DNA from: Anaeramoeba flamelloides
Taxonomy: Eukaryota > Metamonada > Anaeramoebidae
DNA: 64,000 nt
Direction of reading: 5' to 3'
NCBI GenBank assembly: GCA_027625915.1
Contig: JANTQA010000012.1
Location: 7,400,501 to 7,464,500 of the forward strand
Below, one piece after another: positions 22,846 to 33,733 of this stretch. Below the pieces are notes generated by a model. The model saw only the letters and a list, made by a program, of their open reading frames with translations, was not told the DNA's origin and did not search any database. The number at the start of each line of letters is the position of its first letter. Position 1 is the stretch's first letter. The translations under genes were made by a program, and so were the position numbers.

Positions 22846-25800
22846 GATAACATTATTTTAATATTCTTGATAAAAAAAATTAAACACTCAAAAAGTTCGA
22901 AACTATAAAAATTTTTTATTCAAGATTGATTATTGATCAAAACAAAAAAATAATTCTCATATACCCTAAAGCTTTAAACAAAAATAGACAATTATATTTA
23001 GATTATCAACAAATTTGAAATTATTTTCAATATTTTGAAAACATTCGATATTATTCTAATGTCTATAATAAAAAAAAAAATGAAAAATAAAAGTAATAAA
23101 AAATCCAAAATCTGTAATTAAAATATTTCAAAAATAAAAATAAAAACGTTGTGAACTTTTTAAATACTTTTTTTATAAGATAAATCGATCAGAATGAGTA
23201 TTTTTTACGAAAACCAAATCATTAATATAAAGATGATAATTAAAGCCTGAAATTGAAATTTATTGAGGTAAATGTAAAATTATAAAATATATTTGAAAAT
23301 TAAATATATTACACATCACGATCATAAAAAAATTTTTTTGAAAAAAAAATTGAACATTTGCTAATTTTTCACTTTTTAATAACCTCACTTATAATAAACA
23401 CTCTTGGTTAATAAAAGATCTTGGATCATAAACTATTTGAAAGATATTCCACGATTTAAGTTGAAAATTTAAATTTCCAGGTTCTAGTAATATTTTTTTT
23501 CAATTTAATAGGAAAAAATTTGAATATTTTTTTTTACACAGTTAAGAGGTTATAATCCTATATTTTAAAAGTATTTTAAATTTAATAAATATCTTACAAA
23601 TTGATAACCAATCATTTGGATTATTAAAGAATTATTTATTGATATAAATTTAAAAAATTATTTTTTTTTTGATTTTTCCGTTAGTTTTTTTTTGATTTTT
23701 GTAATAAACTGAAAATTTAATAAATTTTCTGTTTATTTCAAAAAGTAAAAAAAACCCAGGACACTTTTCGTTAGGTTTTCCAGAATTTAAAAGAATAGAG
23801 TAAAATCAATGATTTTACTCAATTCTTTTGAATTTTGGAAAACCTAGGACACGGAATATTTATCATCATTTATTTTTTTTCTGTATTTGATTTTTTTTAG
23901 AAGAGTAGAGTGTTTTCAAAACTATTAGTTATTATCTATTCAAAAAAATATCCTAAAGTTGAATTTAAAAAAAATTCATTGTGGCATCCATTTAAAAATT
24001 TTTACCCCAAAACATACATTTTTTCTAGACTAGAGACTTTTAAAAATCGTGGTTATACTAACAACAATAAATAGAATATCCTCATGAATTTAGAGTTCTG
24101 TAATTTTGATTCTATTACGAATAAAGTCTATTATTTAAGATGATAGATTAAGGAACGTTGTAGTTTCGTCTAACTTTTTTTTTCAATTTTCTTTTTTCAT
24201 GCTAGTGATATAGAAATTTAATAGTTCCAAAAATAACAAATTTACTTACATCAAAAATTGTATTTTTATAAAAAAAAATAAAGAAATCATTTTTTTTCAT
24301 TTTTCCACTGGCTGAATCTTCTTTATATTGGGAAGAAGAGTTCCAACGGAAAAAGATCAAGTGGTTACTTGTTAATACTGTGACACCGAACCACAAAAGT
24401 ATGAGTATTTTGAAAATAAAATCTAAAAAAGCAAAGGCTAAAAATGACCAAAGGTTTAAAGCAAATCAAGATCAAAAAAAAAAAAGAAATTACAACAATT
24501 AATCAATGATTCCCAATTGAAGATTCATGATCAATTATCAAATTATTAAATCAACCAAAAATTTCGTGGATGTGATCTCGGGAGCCCTTAATTAAAGATA
24601 GTATTGTTTTTTTTTTTTTTTTTTGATTTTATAACAATTGCTCCTTATAAACCCTTTGTAAATTTCAATTTCTTTTCTTTTTCTTTTTCTTTTTTCCTTT
24701 TTCCTTTTTCCTTTTCAATTTTTTGCTTTTGCTTTTTAAACATAAAAAAATTTGGGTATGCCTTTCCCTTGAACAATTGTGAAATCTATGATTTTACGCT
24801 TAAATTACCTTTGAGGAAATTTAAGTAAAAGAACATCTAGAGTGTTCTTTACACTTCTTTCACAATTAAAAAAAAAAAAAATATTATTTTTTTATAAATT
24901 TTATTGAAATTGAGAAATCTCTTGAAACTTTTCAAAGTTAATTTTTTTTTTTGAATTGAATTTTTTACCAAAGAGATGATATTGAAAAATTTTTTTTTTC
25001 CTATTTTTGATTTTGGAATGGAGTTTAGGTGAGTGAAATTTTAGTTAAAATAAAAAAATTAAATCATTTTGACTATTTTGATTACATTCATTTTGTTTTT
25101 AAATACCAATCTATCAATTTATATTAAAATAACGATTTAAATAATTTTAATGATATAATTTATGGGATAGAATGTGATCTTTCAATTTAAACTATTGTAA
25201 AAACTAATTTTATTTTTTGATATTTTTAAATAATAATTATTATTTTTAATAAAACCATTTAACAAAAATATTTATTTATTTATTCTATTTATATTTGCAA
25301 ATCACATTAGCAAACACTTCCAAATTTATTAATTGGGCTAAGTCGTGTTTTAAAAAAATATCTAGATCAACCACCACCAAATTGGAACAAAAAAGACCTT
25401 GAAAATGTTATTATTGGATTATTTGATTTAATTTCTGATTTAGTTTGCATTGGCCAATGGGTATTTTATTACCCAAACACGTTTCAAGAAATATTACAAG
25501 GCATTGGGAAGATTTTAATATTGACTGAAAACCCAAAAAATAAAACAAATTCCAAAAAAAAAAGGAAACAAACAAAAAAAGAAAGAAAAAAAACAGATGA
25601 AAAACTGGCTTTATCAAAAAAAGTGAAATTAAAAGCACAACAAACATGGAAAGTTATTCTTCGCGTAACTGGAAATTTCCCTCTTTCAACCGGCCCAGCA
25701 AACTTTTCAACATTGTTAACAGAAGAGATAATTATGAAACAATCAGGATTAAATGATGATGAATTTAATGAATATATTAAAGTTTTCCTTTTTAATGATG

Positions 25801-25999
25801 AAACCATTCTTTCAATAATAGAATATCCATTTAAAGATAACAAGGATCAAAGTAAAAAAATAAAAAAATCTTTTCTTAATCCATATTTTTATTGTTTTAT
25901 TATAATATCTGTGAACTTTTATTTCATTTTTTATTTTCTAATTAACCATTAATGTTTTTTTCCTTTTTCTTTTCTTTGTTAATATAAATATATAAATAT

Positions 26000-26092
<93 letters not shown>

Positions 26093-27965
26093 CATAGGAT
26101 ATAAAACATTTGTAATCATTAGAGATTCGTTTGGAAGATACTGTTGGTCATTTTCTAGAAGAATATTAGAATTTGATAAATTTGAAAAAAAAAAACAAAT
26201 TAAAGAATTTAGTGAATTAAATGAAAAAATTAATCTTTGCTCAACAAATTTGTCTAGTAAAAAAAAATTAAAAAAAGGAAATAATTCTAATATTCTTTTA
26301 GAACCTAGTTTCTTTTTCCCAATTGATGTAGTTAATAAAACAAATTGTATCAATCAAATGATCAATATTCAGGATCGAATTGAAAAAAATGCAAAGAATT
26401 TGAAAGAAATTGAAACAAAAATTAATAATTTGGAGACTAATCAAAGAATATTGGAACAAAACCATAGAAACGAAAAAGTAAAACGAGGAAGGGGAAAGGA
26501 AAAGAAAGATGTACAAAAACAAAAGAAAAACGAAAAGGAAAAAGAACTAGAACAAGAAGTAGAACAAGAGCAAGAACAAGAGCAAGAGCAAGGGCAAGAG
26601 CAAGAACAAGAACAAGAAACAAAAATTAATAATAATAATAGATTAGATAAAAAATACAAATTTAATGATTCAAGATTACTATTAACAAATTTAAGCTTCT
26701 TAGGAATTTCTGAAAAGAAATCTTTTGTAACTTTAAAACATAATGAAGAATTCTTCCTTACTCTTAGAAAATTAGATAATTGTAATGAGCGCATCTGTCA
26801 TTCCATCGGTGTTGTTTATTTGGCACCAAACCAAAATAGATATTCCAACATGGATGAAATTTATGAAAATGAGTGTGGTGATGAAAATTATGAAGACTTT
26901 TTAAGACAAATTGGTTGGATAGTTGATTTAAAAACGCATACCGGATTTAAAGGGGGGTTAGATTGGAAAACTACTGGTCGATATACACCATATTTTGCAG
27001 ATTATAAATGCGAAATTGTTTTTAAAGTATCGACTTTATTAAAAATGCAAGATCTTGAAAAAAAAAAAAAAATAATTGGCGAATGTTCCATCGTAATTAT
27101 ATGGTGCAACGATGAAAGAATTTTCAACCCCAAATGTATTAAATCTAAAAATAATCAAATTTTTTTCATTATTCGGCCACACCATACAGGATTATTTACT
27201 ATTACCATACAAGACTTTACCAGTAATTTTAAATATTCAGGCCCGCTAATGGATAAATCATTATTAGATAAAGAAATATTAATTTACTTATTAAGATCTA
27301 CGATATTAAATTATAATTATAAATTGAATATAAATAAATTGAAATTTATTGAACCAAATAATTATCGCCATATAGTAATTAAGGGGATCAAAAGAAAGTT
27401 TTTAGTAAAATATAATAATCAAGTTTTTTTAAAAACTTTCTTTTCTAATTATTCATTGGATTTTTCCTCTTCTACCTTTTTGGATCTTAGTATTTCTCTT
27501 CAAGAAGATGAAAGTCCGAAAAGTGAAAAAAGCGATTTTATTGAAAAATTGGAATCTAATTATAATTCAGGCAATAAAACGAAAAAGAAAAAGAAAAAGA
27601 AAAATAAGAAAGGTAATCTTGAAAAAAATGGATATCATAATAATAAAAATAGTAAAACGAAGACTCACAATAATAATGATGATGATGATGATGAATCTAA
27701 TAAAAAAAATAAATCAACGAAAAAAAAAAACAAATTACAAAAGATATATTCCTTAACTCCAAAAAAAAAGAGTAATTTTAAAAACAAATTATATTTTAAT
27801 AAACAATCATCGGATTATAAATCAGATAATGAATCCGATTCTTTTATTATCAAAAATAAAAAAAATACCTTGGGTGTTGATCAGAAAAAAAGAAAACACG
27901 GAAGAAGTAAAACTACTGAGAAAATAACTACCAGAATTCAAAAAAAGAAATCATCTAAAAAATAA
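17169..27965 (+). CDS. RalGAP-alpha-like GTPase-activating protein (Rap/Ran-GAP domain, probable loss of catalytic Asn)
   Basis: Relative of the alpha subunit of RalGAP/tuberin-type complexes. Seven exons: 17169-17741, 17875-18071, 21474-21559, 21660-22135, 22373-22804, 25311-25851 and 26098-27965. All splice phases agree and give 1390 residues. Exons 1-6 resemble the helical N-terminal half of animal RalGAP-alpha, e.g. ETWCYLLNILMGITDSLI, FELWLI, SILKIFGQWPIEAVF, RRSALLILKTL and GNFPLSTGPANFSTLL. Exon 7 gives IIRDSFGRYCW, a charged insert with a Glu-Gln repeat, then the Rap-GAP domain (about residues 1030-1215): DFLRQIGWIVDLKTHTGFKGG, PYFADYKCEIVF and GPLMDKSLL. The usual GND of the asparagine thumb reads GEC (residues 1096-1098), so catalysis is doubtful. 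The tail is Lys/Asn-rich. About 400 N-terminal residues of the animal protein are absent. Start 17169 is the first in-frame ATG and is uncertain. Confidence 0.85.
18326..19983. mobile_element. 1.66 kb inverted-repeat element with nested M2 MITE
   Basis: GACTACGTTTGCAATT at about 18331-18346 recurs as its reverse complement at about 19961-19977; the match extends outward through TTTAA/TTTTAA. The M2 MITE (18669-19157) is inserted inside. The interior is AT-rich and non-coding. It sits wholly within an intron of the RalGAP-like gene. Confidence 0.55.
18669..19157. mobile_element. 489 bp Tc1/mariner-type MITE (family M2), copy 2
   Basis: The right end reads GGGCTGGAACGACTG then TA. The left end, after TA at 18667-18668, starts CCCGTTCCAGC, apparently missing the first bases of the family consensus. 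The arms continue through GTGAAAATTTATAAGA in opposite orientation, and the adjacent ACATAGAAATTG motif is shared with copy 1. Confidence 0.75.
20670..21400 (+). repeat. Interspersed repeat family C, copy 1
   Basis: Shares blocks with 28095-28640 (+), 44800-45370 (-) and 52870-53260 (-). Landmarks are TTTCCAGTCAAAG, TTTAAAGG-TTTG, ATTGATTTCTATT and GAAAATTTATTGATTAATTAG; the last part (about 21190-21370) matches copy 3 in reverse through AATTTGAG-TTTTCAATTTTTAAG and GATATTTGAAAAAAATGTTG. An inner palindrome (TTTTCACTTCATTTTC ... GGAAAATGAAGTGAAAA, 21024-21130) is also present. Non-coding. Confidence 0.7.
22136..22372 (+). other. Short intron with CATTCACATT/ATTAATATT tandem units
   Basis: Starts GTAAGT and ends AAAG. 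Positions about 22270-22370 consist of degenerate ATTTATATTTACATTTACA and ACATTCACATTCACATTA units, a local minisatellite beside the 3' splice site. Confidence 0.7.
23300..24200 (+). repeat. Interspersed repeat family B, copy 1, with central hairpin
   Basis: Aligns with 39045-40280 over its length: CACGATCATAAAAAAATTTTTTTG, TTTGCTAATTTTT-ACTTTT, TAACCTCACTTA-AATAAACAC, TTAAAAGTATTTTAAATTTA, and ACAACAATAAATA near the right end, closing with TTTTTTCATGCTAGTG. A near-perfect palindrome of GGTTTTCCAGAATTTAAAAG type lies at about 23772-23846. Non-coding. Confidence 0.75.
24205..24870 (+). repeat. Interspersed repeat family A, copy 2
   Basis: Direct match to 61470-62060: TCTTTATATTGG-A-GAAGAGTT, AAAGATCAAGTGGT, ACTTGTTAATACTGTGA, TTAAAGCAAATCAAGATCAAA, TTAATTAAAGATAGTATTG, AATTGCTCCTTATAAACCC, TTGTGAAATCTATG and ATCTAGAGTGT near the end. 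It directly follows repeat B copy 1, so A and B may be parts of one longer element. Confidence 0.75.
26004..26088 (+). repeat. (CA)n microsatellite next to a 3' splice site
   Basis: About 42 CA units ending nine bases before exon 7 of the RalGAP-like gene (acceptor TACATAG, exon from 26098). It occupies the place where a polypyrimidine tract would be expected. Confidence 0.9.
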
Positions 27966-28094
27966 TTCATCAAATTATTAACATTTAGATATATTTCTTT
28001 CATCCTTGATATTCTTTTTAATTCTTTCTTTCATTACCATTTCTTTTTCTTTTTCTATTTTTTCTATTTATTTTTAATTATATTTGTTTTATAT

Positions 28095-28640
28095 CTAAAA
28101 TACTTTCCAGTCAAAGGGACCCACTTGTAATGGATTGATAACATGGGTTTAAAGGGTTTGAATGGATATTGGAAGAAATAACTTAATTTTGGAAATTTGA
28201 AAATTGAAATCATTTTTTCACCTTTTGCTTATTTTCTTTTTTTTTTTTTCAATTTTTTTTATACCTAATTCATTTGTAAATTTTTTTTTATTGCAAGATG
28301 GAAAGTCACTTTAGTAAAAAGGTGTTATTCTAAGGTCATTGAAAGTGTGAAAATGATTGTATAAAAATCATATTGATTTCTATTTAGAATTTTCTTTGAT
28401 TTTCAATTAAATTTCAAATGAGCCTTGAGACTTTTTTTTCAATGATTTTCCAAAGAATTTTCATTTTTTAATTTTCATATAAATTATTTTGATTTACTTC
28501 ATAAAAATATCAACTATTTTCCTATTTCTATTATTTGACTTATTTTTTATTTGTTTCTTCAAAAGTATCTTATTAAAAATAATTTATATTTGCAAAATTT
28601 TTGGGTTTCATTGACAAAAATAAAGTTAATTACAAAATAC
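28095..28640 (+). repeat. Interspersed repeat family C, copy 2
   Basis: Same order of blocks as 20670-21400: TTTCCAGTCAAAGGGACC, GTTTAAAGGGTTTG, TTTTTTCACCTTTTGC, ATACCTAATTCATTTG, GGTGTTATTCTAAGG and ATCATATTGATTTCTATT. The later block AAAATTTTTGGGTTTCATTGAC parallels the copy 1 sequence at about 21355-21375. Confidence 0.7.
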
Positions 28641-28833
28641 TAACTATAGGTGTTGATTCAATTAGTTTTAATATTTCACTTAATGTAATCTTATAAATTT
28701 ACTGAAATAGAACCATGAACAAATAGAAATTTTTTTGTTAAAAATTTAAAAAAAATTACTTTACTTTTTTGGAATAAACTTAAAGAAAATACCTTGAATT
28801 TTTTTCATGAAAACTGTGGATGGGAAAATTATT

Positions 28834-29357
28834 AAATTTCAAATTTGGTCAAATTTCGAAAATTATCAAATTCTCATTTTTTTCAAAATAGTCAATTCCA
28901 TTGAAAGGTATTGGTTGTAGGTATTTAAAAACCCCTTTACGGGTAGGTTAAGGTATGTTAGGGCATGTTAAGATATGTAAAAGTCGGTTTGGGTGGTTTA
29001 AGGGGTATTTTTGAGAAAATTTTGGCAAGGATTTTGAAAAAAAAAAAATGAAAAAGAGACCAATTATACTTTTGCAACTTTTTTTAAGGGGAAATATTTT
29101 ACACTTAACTTTGTTCGTTAAAAATGGATTTTGAACAAATTTTTAAAAATATTTAGTATTAATGATTTCAAGATTTTGAATTTTCTACAATTTAATTAAT
29201 AAAATACTACTGATTGCAAAATAACTTTTTGATTTTTAATTATCACAATTTTAAAAAACCATTAAAAAATTTCGTACCAATAAGAATAATCATGAAACTC
29301 AACAAAAATACGAAAAAATTCAATTTGACCAATTTTGAAATTTGATCAAATTTGAAA
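28834..29357. mobile_element. About 520 bp foldback element with G-rich core
   Basis: ATTTCAAATTTGGTCAAATTT at about 28835-28855 and onward to TTATCAAA pairs with the reverse complement at about 29320-29356. The core (about 28910-29010) has strand-biased G content unlike its surroundings, with units such as GGTTAAGGTATGTTAGGGC and GGTTTGGGTGGTTTAAGGGG. No coding frame. Boundaries are approximate. Confidence 0.5.
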
Positions 29358-29639
29358 GTAATAATATACACCTGGGGATAGTGTTACTGAGTAGTAAAGA
29401 GTGTTTTTTTTTTTTTTTTCATAATTTTTTTTTTTGTTAATCCAATCTATTTAAACTAAAATTCAAATTATTGTCATGTTTAAATTTAGTTCATGGAATT
29501 TCAATAATACAATTTCATTCAAAATTGAAATAATTTTGATTTTTTGAAATATAAAAAACATTTTTTTATCTTTTAGATTTTTGTTTTCATTTCCTTTTTT
29601 TTTAAATTCTTTTTGTTGATCAAAATCTTTTTTCAAGTG

Positions 29640-30000
29640 ATATTATGTTAAAGTTGAGTTGTTAAAAAACGTAAAAGTCAAATAAAATTATTTCAATGTA
29701 TCTAATCATTTGATCGATCAATATTGGTTAATAAAATTTAAACCAATTCACCAAGATATTTTTTTAGTTTTACTCACTTATAAATTTCAAATATAGTCTT
29801 GATTTATTTGTTTTGATAATTATTTATTTTTTGTTTTCTGAGTATTGTGATTGATAAATAATTGTTAAAATTTCAATTAGTGAATGGTTCTAATTTGGTA
29901 TTACTTCTCTGAGATTTTTTTTTAAATATGATTTTTTTTTTAAAAAATTGAATTTTGTTTATTAAAAATTTTGAATTGGGAGTTTCATTTGAAATCAAAC
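29640..30000 (-). repeat. Interspersed repeat family D, copy 3 (reverse)
   Basis: Reverse-complement match to about 15870-16150, including AATTAGTGAATGGTTCTAA, GATTTATTTGTTTTGATAAT and TTAAAAATTTTGAATTGGGA. The portion nearer 29700 carries the GATCGATCAATATT block. Confidence 0.6.
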
Positions 30001-30437
30001 AATATGAAAAAAAAACTTAACATCACTTTTCTCGATTTAAAAAGAATATATTAATAATCATTGATTATCATCTATTCATTTAACTCCTTTTTTCAGTTTT
30101 GCCGGGAAAATAATATAGTTATATTTTCAAAAATAATTATGTTAGATCTATTTGAGTAAATGATCTCTTTTAGTTTGAAAAATTATTTTAAATAAAAAAA
30201 CAATTTACAAATTGAAATAACTGTAAAAAAAGATATAAAAATATTTTTTGAAAAAATAGAATTGTTTTTGTTTCTATTTTTTTTTTTTAAATTATAATTA
30301 CTGTTTTTTAGGAAATTTAATAAATTTATTTATTTGAGAGTTATTAAGAATAAATAAAAGAATAAATATAATATTATTTATGTTAGTTTTAAAAAAAATT
30401 AATTTCCAGCCAGATTCTATAGAATAAATATTAATAA

Positions 30438-32415
30438 TTAGTAATAACCAAAACCCATTTCATCGCCACCATTTTGAAATTGTTTTATTTCAAAATCTTT
30501 ATTTTTATTGTTTAATAAATTTTCTTCCTTTTTATTTATATTTTCTTCCTTTTTATTTATATTTTCTTTACTTTTATTTTCACTTTCTTCATTTTCTTCA
30601 TTTTCTTCATTTTCTTTATTTTCTTTATTTTCTTTATTTTCTTTGTTTTCTTCACTTTCTTCATTTTCCTCATTTTCCTCGCTTTCTTCGCTTTCTTCGC
30701 TTTCTTCGCTTTCTTCACTTTCTTCCAATACATCATCATCGAAAAATCCTATTATATTTTTAACTTTTCTCTTTTTTCGATCATTATAATTTTTTTCATT
30801 TTCATTTTCATTTTCATTTTCACCGATTAAGCTATTAATTTTATTATCTTTTAAATTTCCTTGATATTTATCTTTATTTTCTAATCTATCTTGGCTATAT
30901 CCCCGTTTGTGTTCTGAGTCCCTCTCTTGCCCCCTTTTCTGCTCCTTCTCTTCGGCCTGTTGTGGTTTTTGTTCTTGTTCGAATTCATAATTCTGCTCTT
31001 TTTCTTGATTCTGTTCATACCTTTTTTCAATATTGATTTGTTCTTGCTTTTTAATAGAATCTACATTTTCAACTTCAACATTTGGATCTGAATCCCAAAT
31101 TTCATTCTGTAAAAAATTCGAATTTGGATTATTTACAATATCTAAAGAATTATCTTGGATGTGATCAAAAATATAATTATTATTAGCAGAATTAATAGCT
31201 TTGAAACTTTCAATAAATCCCTTTTGATTAAAACCTTGAATGTCGGTGTAGTTCCTGGGTTTAAAGTCTTGACTTTTTGATCTTTGAATTGGCTTTTTAT
31301 TAACATTTAAGCTTTTATTAGATTTGTCTTGATTTTTATCTTGATTAACTGTTTTTTTATTATGTATTAAAGGAAGTGAAAACACATTTAACATTTGTTC
31401 ATATGCGTCACTATCAACAAAAATATCCAAATTTGGGATTGGCTTTTTTTTTTTTCTTTCCTTTTTCTTTTTTCTTCTCTTGATATAATTTAATTGCCGA
31501 TTATTTAAATAGTTCGCTGCCTTCGGATTGTTTATTGTTGATGTAGAGACTGATCTTTTTTTTAATCTCAAACTCTCTTTTTTCTCATTTTGTTTTATTC
31601 CAATTGGCACGTTAAATGGCATGTCATCCAATATATCATTTTTTTGGTTATTAGGTTCATTATTGTCATTTTTTGATATTTGAATTTTACTTTGTCCAAA
31701 TCCTTTAAATGTAAATATGTCTCCCATATTGTGGTGTATGTATTGAAGAAAATTCTCATTTTTTGAGTTATCCATTCGATTTCCATTTGTATTAGTATTG
31801 GTATTGGTATTGGTATTGGTATTGGTATTAGTCTTAGTATTAGTGGACTTTTGTGATTGCCCATTCATGTTTGCCTTTTTCTTCATCTTTTTTTTTTGCT
31901 TAAGTATAAATCTTAAATTTGAAGACAATTTGATATAATTCTCGTTAATCCGTTTTCTCGAATCCTTTTGGAATTTTAGGTATACAAATCTGACCCAATT
32001 ATTTAATTGGTAATACCCATATTTGTTTGCTACACTCATTTCAATTACAGTTACGCTTAAATTTTTTTGAATTTTGCAATCTTGTGCAAATCTTTGTGCT
32101 TCTTCAAATTGGACATTTCTTATTTTTTTTTTCATTCCAGAACTGGAATTTGAATTTGTGCTTGAATTCGATTTTTCTTCATCCTTTTTTGCATCACAAT
32201 CCTTAAAATTTGCAATCACCAATATTTCCACATCCTCTGGTATTGTGTCAATCAACCTAATGATATAATCAAAAGTTGATCGCATTTTTGGGTTGTACAT
32301 CAAAACAATTCCATCAAGATTCGTAATACGTGATGTGCGTGAATTTGTAAATGTCTGAAATTCTTTTTGGATGTTTTCTTTTTTTATTAAAAGCCAATTT
32401 ATCAATACAACGTTG

Positions 32416-32459
<44 letters not shown>

Positions 32460-32964
32460 AGAAGAAAAAAATTAAAAAAAGCGATTTGAAAGAACCATTT
32501 TGTAAAAAGAAAAATTTTCAGATTTCTAAAAGATCAATTCTGAGTGGATGACAACTTTCGGCTTGCAATCAATTTGTTTGCCTTTAGAAAACTTATTTTT
32601 GACGAATTATTTCTTTTGTGAATAATTGTTGTTTGTTATTTTTTTTTTTATTTTTTTTGTTCTTTTTAAAAATCATACTTTTGTGGATATAAGAACTTGG
32701 AACAATATCCCATAGCCTCAATTGAATTACTTTATTTAATTGGGGGTGTCTCCAATTATAAATAGTTGAATTAGTAATTCTTGTAGGAGTATAGCTTTTT
32801 AGATTCACCTTGCCAGTTATTGATTGCAATAAGGAACTTTTCCCTGTTTTGTGTGCGCCTGCAATATGGATCTCGACACAATTTACTGTTCGTTTATTTG
32901 GTATTCCTGTTACAAACATGTCAAGACCATTTAACAAATTATTTTTAAATTGACTATTACCCAT
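30438..32964 (-). CDS. RABL6-like GTPase with long low-complexity tail
   Basis: Rab-like GTPase of the RABL6 (PARF) type, 741 residues. Exon 1 is 32964-32679 and exon 2 is 32377-30438; the 301 bp intron (GTATGA ... AAAG, phase 1) restores the G domain across the join. ATG at 32964 is the first in frame after a probable non-coding leader. Residues 36-43 (GAHKTGKS) are the P-loop; a switch-I-like SYTPTRITNSTIYNW and LWDIV (switch II region, as WDVV in animal RABL6) follow. After the join come LDGIVLMYN, FDYIIRLIDTIP and a base-binding motif ANFKD in place of NKxD, as in the animal family (GNYRD). The C-terminal 400 residues are low-complexity (Asn-Thr, Glu-Gln, Glu-Ser and Glu-Asn-Lys repeats) around a short block GFFDDDVLEE. 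The family call is fairly sure; the cellular role in this organism is unknown. Confidence 0.82.
32378..32678 (-). other. RABL6-like intron with long T tract (sense strand)
   Basis: Runs from GTATGA to AAAAAAAG on the minus strand. It includes about 42 consecutive A on the plus strand (32416-32457), which is a T run just upstream of the acceptor on the sense strand. Confidence 0.75.
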
Positions 32965-33517
32965 CTTATCTAACAAATGTTTTTTTGGAAAAAAGGTTTG
33001 AACTAAAAAAAAGGTAAGGTAAAACAAAAAAATGTTAAAAAATATTTTTATTTTACTTTTTTCAATTTAAGCAGCCATATGACTAAATTAAAAATAAAAA
33101 AGATTAAGACAGGATCTTTTCAGAAGTGAAAGTTGATTTATTAAAGTAAGATTCTTTATTAAAATTTTATTTGGTATATTTTTTTAGTTCGACAGTTACT
33201 AAAAATGGATAATAATTTGGAGGCGTGAATTATTAACTAAGCTTATTCTTAGTAGAAGTTATAACTCTAAAACTTACTTTGTCTTTATAGGATGATTGAA
33301 ATTGAATTCTTAAAAGATCACTATTCTTCTTCCGAATTTTTGTCAGGAAATTTACCTAGTTTGAGAGGGGATTAATAATAAATAATGAGTTATAGTGTAA
33401 ATGTTGAAATTTTGATTTATTTATGAAGAAATTTCAATATTTTTAATTTTCAAAAAGTTGGTTTCTGCAATAAACAGTGATCAATATAATGCGTGAACAG
33501 CTACTATAGTCTGTGTT

Positions 33518-33733
33518 TCAAAATATAATAGGTTCTTTTTTTTGTTCTTGTTTCAATTCAGCATCCAATTCAAAATCCAATAGTATACCTAAGTTCAAAT
33601 CAATTTTGAAAATAAGCTCCTGGATATTTTCAGTAAAATTTAAATTAGGAATGCAATTTATTAAAATTTTTTCACAATTTTCTAAATTTTTTTGAATTTT
33701 TATTGTTTTTTTGATTATAAAAATTTTCTTCAA
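33518..33733 (-). pseudogene. Relic of transposon-borne protein, left arm
   Basis: A 71-codon frame ending TAA-side at 33518, containing KIQKNLENCEKI, CIPNLNFTEN and FKIDLNLGILLDFELD. It is homologous to the right-arm frame and read in the opposite direction. It is too short to be a full transposase and is probably the C-terminal remnant. No known family was recognised. Confidence 0.4.

Larger units (their letters stand above)
22805..25310 (+). other. 2.5 kb intron of the RalGAP-like gene carrying repeat families B and A
   Basis: Phase 0 intron. It starts GTAATTTTTT within a T run of about 36 bases (22809-22842) and ends CACATTAG. It contains repeat B copy 1 (23300-24200) followed immediately by repeat A copy 2 (24205-24870). 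Nothing exon-like was seen. Confidence 0.75.
27966..30437. other. Convergent intergenic region with repeats
   Basis: Between the 3' ends of the RalGAP-like and RABL6-like genes. It holds repeat C copy 2 (28095-28640), a foldback element with a G-rich core (28834-29357) and repeat D copy 3 (about 29640-30000, reverse). The remainder is AT-rich without coding features. Confidence 0.5.

Noticed and set aside
25979-26353. Minus-strand frame ending in a Cys-Val repeat
   Set aside because: Produced by the (CA)n microsatellite and the antisense of RalGAP-like exon 7.
28915-29010. Possible telomeric repeat (TTAGGG-like) in the G-rich stretch
   Set aside because: Units are irregular and only one TTAGGG occurs; the stretch is internal and bounded by inverted repeats.
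30508-30789. Ser/Phe-rich plus-strand frame
   Set aside because: Antisense shadow of the Glu-repeat tail of the RABL6-like gene.
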